A stretch of DNA of 64,000 nt from contig OY987230.1 in the NCBI GenBank assembly GCA_963920705.1, positions 1,488,001 through 1,552,000 on the forward strand, read 5' to 3'. The position numbers and the translations under genes were made by a program. This document shows positions 24,900 to 36,455 of this stretch, one piece after another. The notes below the pieces were generated by a model. That model was not told the origin of the DNA and searched no databases. It saw nothing but the letters and a program-made list of their open reading frames with translations. How positions within the stretch are numbered: the stretch's first letter is position 1; each line of letters starts with the position of its first letter. Source of the stretch: Odiellus spinosus. Taxonomy: Eukaryota; Arthropoda; Arachnida; Opiliones; Phalangiidae.

Positions 24900-27300
24900 T
24901 TGGAATTGTCCATATTTTCCATGTTTTTCAACGGATTTTTGAAAACTCTTATTATTTAAACTGTCCATTAATTGCTCTTTCGAATGACTTTGGTTTTGTC
25001 TAAATTGCAAAATTGTGACAAATATAAAATTGTTTAAAATAAAGCAAAAACGCTTAAAAATCCAAGATTATTGGATTCAAATGGACACAAAACTTTTGAT
25101 TTTTAAGCGATCTAGACAAAATTAAGACCACTCGAAAGAGCAAATATTGGTCTATCTAAAAAACAAGAGTTTTGGAAAATCCGTTGAAAAACATGGAAAA
25201 TATGGACAATTCAAAAAACATCTAATATCAAAAAGCGAATTTTGAAAATCTGAAATTTGACTATTTTGATATTCTATGATTTCTTGAATTTTCCATATTT
25301 TCCATGTTTTTCAACGGATTTTTGAAAACTCTTATTATTTAGACTGTCCATTAATTGCTCTTTCGAATGACTTTGGTTTTGTCTAAATTGCAAAATTGTG
25401 ACAACTATAAAATTGGTTAAAATAAAGCAAAACGCTTAAAAATCCAAGATTATTGGATTCAAATGGACACAAAACTTTTGATTTTTAAGCGATTTAGACA
25501 AAATTAAGACCACTCGAAAGAGCAAATATTGGTCTATCTAAAAAACAAGAGTTTTGGAAAATCCGTTGAAAAACATGGAAAATATGGACAATTCAAAAAA
25601 CATCTAATATCAAAAAGCGAATTTTGAGAATCTGAAATTTGACTATTTTGATATTCTATGATTTCTTGAATTGGCCATATTTTTCTTGTTTTTCAACGGA
25701 TTTTTGAAAACTCTTATTATTTAGACTGTCCATTAATTGCTCTTTCGAATGACTTTGGTTTTGTCTAAATTGCAAAATTGTGACAAATATAAAATTGGTT
25801 AAAATAAAGCAAAAACGCTTAAAAATCCAAGATTATTGGATTCAAATGGACACAAAACTTTTGATTTTTAAGCGATTTAGACAAAATTAAGACCACTCGA
25901 AAGAGCAAATATTGGTCTATCAAAAGAACAAGAGTTTTGGAAAATCCGTTGAAAAACATGGAAAATATGGACAATTCAAAAAACATCTAATATCAAAAAG
26001 CGAATTTTTAAAATCTGAAATTTGACTATTTTGATATTGTATGATTTCTTGAATTGGCCATATTTTTCTTGTTTTTCGACGGATTTTCCAAAACTATTTT
26101 TTTTTAGATAGACCAAAATTTGGTCTTTCGAGTGGTCTTAATTTTGTCTAAATCGCTTAAAATTCAAAAGTTTTGTGTCCATTTGAATCCAATAATCTTG
26201 GATTTTTAAGCGTTTTTGCTTAATTTTAACCAATTTTATATTTGTCACAATTTTGCAATTTAGACAAAACCAAAGTCATTCGAAAGAGCAATTAATGGAC
26301 AGTCTAAATAATAAGAGTTTTCAAAAATCCGTTGAAAAACAAGAAAAATATGGCCAATTCAAGAAATCATAGAATATCAAAATAGTCAAATTTCAGATTT
26401 TCAAAATTCGCTTTTTGATATTAGATGTTTTTGGAATTGTCCATATTTTCCATGTTTTTAAACGGATTTTTGAAAACTCTTATTATTTAAACTGTCCATT
26501 AATTGCTCTTTCGAATGACTTTGGTTTTGTCTAAATTGCAAAATTGTGACAAATATAAAATTGTTTAAAATAAAGCAAAAACGCTTAAAAATCCAAGATT
26601 ATTGGATTCAAATGGACACAAAACTTTTGATTTTTAAGCGATTTAGACAAAATTAAGACCACTCGAAAGAGCAAATATTGGTCTATCTAAAAAACAAGAG
26701 TTTTGGAAAATCCGTTGAAAAACATGGAAAATATGGACAATTCAAAAAACATCTAATATCAAAAAGCGAATTTTGAAAATCTGAAATTTGACTATTTTGA
26801 TATTCTATGATTTCTTGAATTTTCCATATTTTCCATGTTTTTCAACGGATTTTTGAAAACTCTTATTATTTAGACTGTCCATTAATTGCTCTTTCGAATG
26901 ACTTTGGTTTTGTCTAAATTGCAAAATTGTGACAACTATAAAATTGGTTAAAATAAAGCAAAACGCTTAAAAATCCAAGATTATTGGATTCAAATGGACA
27001 CAAAACTTTTGATTTTTAAGCGATTTAGACAAAATTAAGACCACTCGAAAGAGCAAATATTGGTCTATCTAAAAAACAAGAGTTTTGGAAAATCCGTTGA
27101 AAAACATGGAAAATATGGACAATTCAAAAAACATCTAATATCAAAAAGCGAATTTTGAGAATCTGAAATTTGACTATTTTGATATTCTATGATTTCTTGA
27201 ATTGGCCATATTTTTCTTGTTTTTCAACGGATTTTTGAAAACTCTTATTATTTAGACTGTCCATTAATTGCTCTTTCGAATGACTTTGGTTTTGTCTAAA
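24900..27300 (+). repeat. Tandem duplication of four monomers (offset 1,531 bp)
   Basis: TTGTTTAAAAT at 25030 and 26561, GAATTTTCCATATTTT near 25287 and 26818, AAGCAAAACGCTT near 25430 and 26960, and TTTGAGAATCTG near 25624 and 27155 repeat in the same order, all with an offset near 1,531 bp. Confidence 0.82.
26097..26314 (-). repeat. Inverted Q core 14
   Basis: Carries CGACGG and the poly-T run. It begins the second copy of a 1,531-bp duplication; the downstream P arm has the private TTTTTAAACGG near 26457. Confidence 0.88.
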
Positions 27301-28390
27301 TTGCAAAATTGTGACAACTATAAAATTGGTTAAAATAAAGCAAAAACGCCTAAAAATCCAAGATTATTGGATTCAAATGGACACTAAACTTTTGATTTTT
27401 AAGCGATTTAGACAAAATTAAGACCACTCGAAAGAGCAAATATTGGTCTATCTAAAAGACAAGAGTTTTGGAAAATCCGTTGAAAAACATGGAAAATATG
27501 GACAATTCAAAAAACATCTAATATCAAAAAGCGAATTTTGAAAATCTGAAATTTGACTATTTTGATATTCTATGATTTCTTGAATTGGCCATATTTTTCT
27601 TGTTTTTCAACGGATTTTTGAAAACTCTTATTATTTAGACTGTCCATTAATTGCTCTTTCGAATGACTTTGGTTTTGTCTAAATTGCAAAATTGTGACAA
27701 ATATAAAATTGGTTAAAATTAGGCAAAAACGCTTAAAAATCCAAGATTATTGGATTCAAATGGACACAAAACTTTTGATTTTTAAGCGATTTAGACAAAA
27801 TTAAGACCACTCGAAAGAGCAAATATTGGTCTATCTAAAAAACAAGAGTTTGGAAAATCCGTTGAAAAACATGGAAAATATGGACAATTCAAAAAACATC
27901 TAATATCAAAAAGCGAATTTTGAAAATCTGAAATTTGACTATTTTGATATTCTATGATTTCTTGAGTTGGCCATATTTTTCTTGTTTTTCAACGGATTTT
28001 TGAAACTCTTATTATTTAGACTGTCCATTAATTGCTCTTTCGAATGACTTTGGTTTTGTCTAAATTGCAAAATTGTGACAAATATAAAATTGGTTAAAAT
28101 AAAGCAAAAACGCTTAAAAATCCAAGATTATTGGATTCAAATGGACACAAAACTTTTGATTTTTAAGCGATTTAGACAAAATTAAGACCACTCGAAAGAG
28201 CAAATATTGGTCTATCTAAAAAACAAGAGTTTTGGAAAATCCGTTGAAAAACATGGAAAATATGGACAATTCAAAAACATCTAATATCAAAAAGCGAATT
28301 TTTAAAATCTGAAATTTGACTATTTTGATATTGTATGATTTCTTGAATTGGCCATATTTTTCTTGTTTTTCGACGGATTTTCCAAAACTA

Positions 28391-28608
28391 TTTTTTTTTA
28401 GATAGACCAAAATTTGGTCTTTCGAGTGGTCTTAATTTTGTCTAAATCGCTTAAAATTCAAAAGTTTTGTGTCCATTTGAATCCAATAATCTTGGATTTT
28501 TAAGCGTTTTTGCTTAATTTTAACCAATTTTATATTTGTCACAATTTTGCAATTTAGACAAAACCAAAGTCATTCGAAAGAGCAATTAATGGACAGTCTA
28601 AATAATAA
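28391..28608 (-). repeat. Inverted Q core 15 (copy of core 11)
   Basis: 7,270 bp after core 11, with CGACGG and the poly-T run. It has normal GCGAATTT upstream where core 11 has GCAAATTT, so core 11's change arose after the duplication. Confidence 0.88.
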
Positions 28609-30688
28609 GAGTTTTCAAAAATCCGTTGAAAAACAAGAAAAATATGGCCAATTCAAGAAATCATAGAATATCAAAATAGTCAAATTTCAGATTTTCAAAA
28701 TTCGCTTTTTGATATTAGATGTTTTTGGAATTGTCCATATTTTCCATGTTTTTCAACGGATTTTTGAAAACTCTTATTATTTAAACTGTCCATTAATTGC
28801 TCTTTCGAATGACTTTGGTTTTGTCTAAATTGCAAAATTGTGACAAATATAAAATTGGTTAAAATAAAGCAAAAACGCTTAAAAATCCAAGATTATTGGA
28901 TTCAAATGGACACAAAACTTTTGATTTTTAAGCGATTTAGACAAAATTAAGACCACTCGAAAGAGCAAATATTGGTCTATCTAAAAAACAAGAGTTTTGG
29001 AAAATCCGTTGAAAAACATGGAAAATATGGACAATTCAAAAAACATCTAATATCAAAAAGCGAATTTTGAAAATCTGAAATTTGACTATTTTGATATTCT
29101 ATGATTTCTTGAATTGTCCATATTTTCCATGTTTTTCAACGGATTTTTGAAAACTCTTATTATTTAGACTGTCCATTAATTGCTCTTTCGAATGACTTTG
29201 GTTTTGTCTAAATTGCAAAATTGTGACAACTATAAAATTGGTTAAAATAAAGCAAAACGCTTAAAAATCCAAGATTATTGGATTCAAATGGACACAAAAC
29301 TTTTGATTTTTAAGCGATTTAGACAAAATTAAGACCACTCGAAAGAGCAAATATTGGTCTATCTAAAAAACAAGAGTTTTGGAAAATCCGTTGAAAAACA
29401 TGGAAAATATGGACAATTCAAAAAACATCTAATATCAAAAAGCGAATTTTGAGAATCTGAAATTTGACTATTTTGATATTCTATGATTTCTTGAATTGGC
29501 CATATTTTTCTTGTTTTTCAACGGATTTTTGAAAACTCTTATTATTTAGACTGTCCATTAATTGCTCTTTCGAATGACTTTGGTTTTGTCTAAATTGCAA
29601 AATTGTGACAAATATAAAATTGGTTAAAATAAAGCAAAAACGCTAAAAAATCCAAGATTATTGGATTCAAATGGACACAAAACTTTTGATTTTTAAGCGA
29701 TTTAGACAAAATTAAGACCACTCGAAAGAGCAAATATTGGTCTATCAAAAGAACAAGAGTTTTGGAAAATCCGTTGAAAAACATGGAAAATATGGACAAT
29801 TCAAAAAACATCTAATATCAAAAAGCGAATTTTTAAAATCTGAAATTTGACTATTTTGATATTGTATGATTTCTTGAATTGGCCATATTTTTCTTGTTTT
29901 TCAACGGATTTTTGAAAACTCTTATTATTTAGACTGTCCATTAATTACTCTTTCGAATGACTTTGGTTTTGTCTAAATTGCAAAATTGTGACAACTATAA
30001 AATTGGTTAAAATAAAGCAAAACGCTTAAAAATCCAAGATTATTGGATTCAAATGTACACAAAACTTTTGATTTTTAAGCGATTTAGACAAAATTAAGAC
30101 CACTCGAAAGAGCAAATATTGGTCTATCTAAAAAACAAGAGTTTTGGAAAATCCGTTGAAAAACATGGAAAATATGGACAATTCAAAAAACATCTAATAT
30201 CAAAAAGCGAATTTTGAGAATCTGAAATTTGACTATTTTGATATTCTATGATTTCTTGAATTGGCCATATTTTTCTTGTTTTTCAACGGATTTTTGAAAA
30301 CTCTTATTATTTAGACTGTCCATTAATTGCTCTTTCGAATGACTTTGGTTTTGTCTAAATTGCAAAATTGTGACAAATATAAAATTGGTTAAAATAAAGC
30401 AAAAACGCTTAAAAATCCAAGATTATTATGGTATTCAAATGGACACAAAACTTTTGATTTTTAAGCGATTTAGACAAAATTAAGACCACTCGAAAGAGCA
30501 AATATTGGTCTATCTAAAAAACAAGAGTTTTGGAAAATCCGTTGAAAAACATGGAAAATATGGACAATTCAAAAACATCTAATATCAAAAAGCGAATTTT
30601 TAAAATCTGAAATTTGACTATTTTGATATTGTATGATTTCTTGAATTGGCCATATTTTTCTTGTTTTTCGACGGATTTTCCAAAACTA

Positions 30689-30906
30689 TTTTTTTTTAGA
30701 TAGACCAAAATTTGGTCTTTCGAGTGGTCTTAATTTTGTCTAAATCGCTTAAAATTCAAAAGTTTTGTGTCCATTTGAAGCCAATAATCTTGGATTTTTA
30801 AGCGTTTTTGCTTAATTTTAACCAATTTTATATTTGTCACAATTTTACAATTTAGACAAAACCAAAGTCATTCGAAAGAGCAATTAATGGACAGTCTAAA
30901 TAATAA
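30689..30906 (-). repeat. Inverted Q core 16 (copy of core 12)
   Basis: 7,270 bp after core 12. It has private changes TTTGAAGCCAATAATC near 30776 and TTTTACAATTT near 30844, and the poly-T run that core 12 lacks. Confidence 0.88.
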
Positions 30907-32601
30907 GAGTTTTCAAAAATCCGTTGAAAAACAAGAAAAATATGGCCAATTCAAGAAATCATAGAATATCAAAATAGTCAAATTTCAGATTTTCAAAATT
31001 CGCTTTTTGATATTAGATGTTTTTGGAATTGTCCATATTTTCCATGTTTTTCAACGGATTTTTGAAAACTCTTATTATTTAAACTGTACATTAATTGCTC
31101 TTTCGAATGACTTTGGTTTTGTCTAAATTGCAAAATTGTGACAAATATAAAATTGGTTAAAATAAAGCAAAAACGCTTAAAAATCCAAGATTATTGGATT
31201 CAAATGGACACAAAACTTTTGATTTTTAAGCGATTTAGACAAAATTAAGACCACTCGAAAGAGCAAATATTGGTCTATCTAAAAAACAAGAGTTTTGGAA
31301 AATCCGTTGAAAAACATGGAAAATATGGACAATTCAAAAAACATCTAATATCAAAAAGCGAATTTTGAAAATCTGAAATTTGACTATTTTGATATTCTAT
31401 GATTTCTTGAATTGTCCATATTTTCCATGTTTTTCAACGGATTTTTGAAAACTCTTATTATTTAGACTGTCCATTAATTGCTCTTTCGAATGACTTTGGT
31501 TTTGTCTAAATTGCAAAATTGTGACAACTATAAAATTGGTTAAAATAAAGCAAAACGCTTAAAAATCCAAGATTATTGGATTCAAATGGACACAAAACTT
31601 TTGATTTTTAAGCGATTTGGACAAAATTAAGACCACTCGAAAGAGCAAATATTGGTCTATCTAAAAAACAAGAGTTTTGGAAAATCCGTTGAAAAACATG
31701 GAAAATATGGACAATTCAAAAAACATCTAATATCAAAAAGCGAATTTTGAGAATCTGAAATTTGACTATTTTGATATTCTATGATTTCTTGAATTGGCCA
31801 TATTTTTCTTGTTTTTCAACTGATTTTTGAAAACTCTTATTATTTAGACTGTCCATTAATTGCTCTTTCGAATGACTTTGATTTTGTCTAAATTGCAAAA
31901 TTGTGACAAATATAAAATTGGTTAAAATAAAGCAAAAACGCTTAAAAATCCAAGATTATTGGATTCAAATGGACACAAAACTTTTGATTTTTAAGCGATT
32001 TAGACAAAATTAAGACCACTCGAAAGAGCAAATATTGGTCTATCAAAAGAACAAGAGTTTTGGAAAATCCGTTGAAAAACATGGAAAATATGGACAATTC
32101 AAAAAACATCTAATATCAAAAAGCGAATTTTTAAAATCTGAAATTTGACTATTTTGATACTGTATGATTTCTTGAATTGGCCATATTTTTCTTGTTTTTC
32201 AACGGATTTTTGAAAACTCTTATTATTTAGACTGTCCATTAATTGCTCTTTCGAATGACTTTGGTTTTGTCTAAATTGCAAAATTGTGACAAATATAAAA
32301 TTGGTTAAAATAAAGCAAAAACGCTTAAAAATCCAAGATTATTGGATTCAAATGGACACAAAACTTTTGATTTTTAAGCGATTTAGACAAAATTAAGACC
32401 ACTCGAAAGAGCAAATATTGGTCTATCTAAAAAACAAGAGTTTTGGAAAATCCGTTGAAAAACATGGAAAATATGGACAATTCAAAAACATCTAATATCA
32501 AAAAGCGAATTTTTAAAATCTGAAATTTGACTATTTTGATATTGTATGATTTCTTGAATTGGCCATATTTTTCTTGTTTTTCGACGGATTTTCCAAAACT
32601 A

Positions 32602-32819
32602 TTGTTTTTTAGATAGACCAAAATTTGGTCTTTCGAGTGGTCTTAATTTTGTCTAAATCGCTTAAAATTCAAAAGTTTTGTGTCCATTTGAATCCAATAA
32701 TCTTGGATTTTTAAGCGTTTTTGCTTAATTTTAACCAATTTTATATTTGTCACAATTTTGCAATTTAGACAAAACCAAAGTCATTCGAAAGAGCAATTAA
32801 TGGACAGTCTAAATAATAA
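32602..32819 (-). repeat. Inverted Q core 17
   Basis: Carries CGACGG with the ACTATTG (no poly-T) end. Last core with the CGACGG marker, so the marked lineage spans about 6.9-32.8 kb. Confidence 0.88.
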
Positions 32820-34513
32820 GAGTTTTCAAAAATCCGTTGAAAAACAAGAAAAATATGGCCAATTCAAGAAATCATAGAATATCAAAATAGTCAAATTTCA
32901 GATTTTCAAAATTCGCTTTTTGATATTAGATGTTTTTGGAATTGTCCATATTTTCCATGTTTTTCAACGGATTTTTGAAAACTCTTATTATTTAAACTGT
33001 CCATTAATTGCTCTTTCGAATGACTTTGGTTTTGTCTAAATTGCAAAATTGTGACAAATATAAAATTGGTTAAAATAAAGCAAAAACGCTTAAAAATCCA
33101 AGATTATTGGATTCAAATGGACACAAAACTTTTGATTTTTAAGCGATTTAGACAAAATTAAGACCACTCGAAAGAGCAAATATTGGTCTATCTAAAAAAC
33201 AAGAGTTTTGGAAAATCCGTTGAAAAACATGTAAAATATGGACAATTCAAAAAACATCTAATATCAAAAAGCGAATTTTGAAAATCTGAAATTTGACTAT
33301 TTTGATATTCTATGATTTCTTGAATTGTCCATATTTTCCATGTTTTTCAACGGATTTTTGAAAACTCTTATTATTTAGACTGTCCATTAATTGCTCTTTC
33401 GAATGACTTTGGTTTTGTCTAAATTGCAAAATTGTGACAACTATAAAATTGGTTAAAATAAAGCAAAACGCTTAAAAATCCAAGATTATTGGATTCAAAT
33501 GGACACAAAACTTTTGATTTTTAAGCGATTTAGACAAAATTAAGACCACTCGAAAGAGCAGATATTGGTCTATCTAAAAAACAAGAGTTTTGGAAAATCC
33601 GTTGAAAAACATGGAAAATATGGACAATTCAAAAAACATCTAATATCAAAAAGCGAATTTTGAAAATCTGAAATTTGACTATTTTGATATTCTATGATTT
33701 CTTGAATTGGCCATATTTTTCTTGTTTTTCAACGGATTTTTGAAAACTCTTATTATTTAGACTGTCCATTAATTGCTCTTTCGAATGACTTTGGTTTTGT
33801 CTAAATTGCAAAATTGTGACAAATATAAAATTGGTTAAAATTAAGCAAAAACGCTTAAAAATCCAAGATTATTGGATTCAAATGGACACAAAACTTTTGA
33901 TTTTTAAGCGATTTAGACAAAATTAAGACCACTCGAAAGAGCAAATATTGGTCTATCTAAAAAACAAGAGTTTGGAAAATCCGTTGAAAAACATGGAAAA
34001 TATGGACAATTCAAAAAACATCTAATATCAAAAAGCGAATTTTGAAAATCTGAAATTTGACTATTTTGATATTCTATGATTTCTTGAATTGGCCATATTT
34101 TTCTTGTTTTTCAACGGATTTTTGAAAACTCTTATTATTTAGACTGTCCATTAATTGCTCTTTCGAATGACTTTGGTTTTGTCTAAATTGCAAAATTGTG
34201 ACAAATATAAAATTGGTTAAAATAAAGCAAAAACGCTTAAAAATCCAAGATTATTGGATTCAAATGGACACAAAACTTTTGATTTTTAAGCGATTTAGAC
34301 AAAATTAAGACCACTCGAAAGAGCAAATATTGGTCTATCTAAAAAACAAGAGTTTTGGAAAATCCGTTGAAAAACATGGAAAATATGGACAATTCAAAAA
34401 ACATCCAATATCAAAAAGCGAATTTTTAAAATCTGAAATTTGACTATTTTGATATTGTATGATTTCTTGAATTGGCCATATTTTTCTTGTTTTTCAACGG
34501 ATTTCCAAAACTA

Positions 34514-34731
34514 TTGTTTTTTAGATAGACCAAAATTTGGTCTTTCGAGTGGTCTTGATTTTGTCTAAATCGCTTAAAATTCAAAAGTTTTGTGTCCATT
34601 TGAATCCAATAATCTTGGATTTTTAAGCGTTTTTGCTTAATTTTAACCAATTTTATATTTGTCACAATTTTGCAATTTAGACAAAACCAAATTCATTCGA
34701 AAGAGCAATTAATGGACAGTCTAAATAATAA
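34514..34731 (-). repeat. Inverted Q core 18
   Basis: Last isolated inverted core of the left domain. It has a 1-bp shortening at the switch (CGGATTTCCAAAAC), plus GTGGTCTTGATTTT and AACCAAATTCATTCG as private changes. Confidence 0.87.
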
Positions 34732-36420
34732 GAGTTTTCAAAAATCCGTTGAAAAACAAGAAAAATATGGCCAATTCAAGAAATCATAGAATATCAAAAT
34801 AGTCAAATTTCAGATTTTCAAAATTCGCTTTTTGATATTAGATGTTTTTTGAATTGTCCATATTTTCCATGTTTTTCAACGGATTTTTGAAAACTCTTAT
34901 TATTTAAACTGTCCATTAATTGCTCTTTCGAATGACTTTGGTTTTGTCTAAATTGCAAAATTGCGACAAATATAAAATTGGTTAAAATTAAGCAAAAACG
35001 CTTAAAAATCCAAGATTATTGGATTCAAATGGACACAAAACTTTTGATTTTTAAGCGATTTAGACAAAATTAAGACCACTCGAAAGAGCAAATATTGGTC
35101 TATCTAAAAAACAAGAGTTTTGGAAAATCCGTTGAAAAACATGGAAAATATGGACAATTTAAAAAACATCTAATATCAAAAAGCGAATTTTGAAAATCTG
35201 AAATTTGACTATTTTGATATTCTATGATTTCTTGAATTGGCCATATTTTTCTTGTTTTTCAACGGATTTTTGAAAACTCTTATTATTTAGACTGTCCATT
35301 AATTGCTCTTTCGAATGACTTTGGTTTTGTCTAAATTGCAAAATTGTGACAAATATAAAATTGGTTAAAATAAAGCAAAAACGCTTAAAAATCCAAGATT
35401 ATTGGATTCAAATGGACACAAAACTTTTGATTTTTAAGCGATTTAGACAAAATTAAGACCACTCGAAAGAGCAAATATTGGTCTATCTAAAAAACAAGAG
35501 TTTTCAAAAATCAGTTGAAAAACATGGAAAATATGGACAATTCAAAAAACATCTAATATCAAAAAGCGAATTTTGAAAATCTGAAATTTGACTATTTTGA
35601 TATTCTATGATTTCTTGAATTGGCCATATTTTTCTTGTTTTTCAACGGATTTTTGAAAACTCTTATTATTTAGACTGTCCATTAATTGCTCTTTCGAATG
35701 ACTTTGGTTTTGTCTAAATTGCAAAATTGTGACAAATATAAAATTGGTTAAAATAAAGCAAAAACGCTTAAAAATCCAAGATTATTGGATTCAAATGGAC
35801 ACAAAACTTTTGATTTTTAAACGATTTAGACAAAATTAAGACCACTCGAAAGAGCAAATATTGGTCTATCTAAAAAACAAGAGTTTTGGAAAATCCGTTG
35901 AAAAACATGGAAAATGTGGACAATTCAAAAAACATCTAATAACAAAAAGCGAATTTTGAAAATCTGAAATTTGACTATTTTGATATTCTATGATTTCTTG
36001 AATTGGCCATATTTTTCTTGTTTTTCAACGGATTTTTGAAAACTCTTATTATTTAGACTGTCAATTAATTGCTCTTTCGAATGACTTTGGTTTTGTCTAA
36101 ATTGCAAAATTGTGACAAATATAAAATTGGTTAAAACTAAGCAAAAACGCTTAAAAATCCAAAATTATTGGATTCAAATGGACACAAAACTTTTGATTTT
36201 TAAGCGATTTAGACAAAATTAAGACCACTCGAAAGAGTAAATATTGGTCTATCTAAAAAACAAGAGTTTTGGAAAATCCGTTGAAAAAAATGGAAAATAT
36301 GGACAATTCAAAAAACATCTAATATCAAAAAGCGAATTTTTAAAATCTGAAATTTGACTATTTTGATATTCTATGATTTCTTGAATTGGCCATATTTTTC
36401 TTGTTTTTCAACGGATTTTT

Positions 36421-36455
36421 GAAAACTCTTATTATTCCAAAACTCTTAATTTTAG
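36421..36455. other. Atypical forward-to-inverted junction (domain boundary)
   Basis: The sequence continues as forward Q for GAAAACTCTTATTATT and then turns into CCAAAACTCTTAATTTTAG of an inverted core. Ordinary switches change inside CAACGGATTTT. The marker distance across this switch is 530 bp rather than about 514, so some 16-17 bp are extra. This is the only switch of this form in the window, and it starts the longest inverted run. Confidence 0.85.

Larger units (their letters stand above)
27300..31300 (+). repeat. Segmental duplication, copy 2 (offset 7,270 bp)
   Basis: Partner of 20.0-24.0 kb. Private changes here include ACACTAAACT near 27382, CTAAAAGACAAG near 27455 and TTAGGCAAAAAC near 27719. 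About 3.3 kb of other repeat separates the two copies, so it was not left as a simple tandem duplication. Confidence 0.82.
1..36420 (+). repeat. Left domain: forward array with isolated inverted cores
   Basis: About 95 monomers lie here, 77 with a forward core and 18 inverted. No two inverted cores are adjacent. Successive inverted cores are separated by 765-3,063 bp, each within a few bases of a whole number of monomers (2 to 8). The forward units are Q+P+ throughout, apart from arm-hybrid P modules noted separately. Common variants include TTAAAATAAAGC versus TTAAAATTAAGC, and GAGTTGG versus GAATTGG at the P right arm. Confidence 0.9.

Noticed and set aside
29590-29811. A 73-codon reverse-strand frame different from the usual one.
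   Set aside because: It arises from a single base change (CGCTAAAAAATCC near 29641) that removes a stop in one unit. There is no conservation in sister units.
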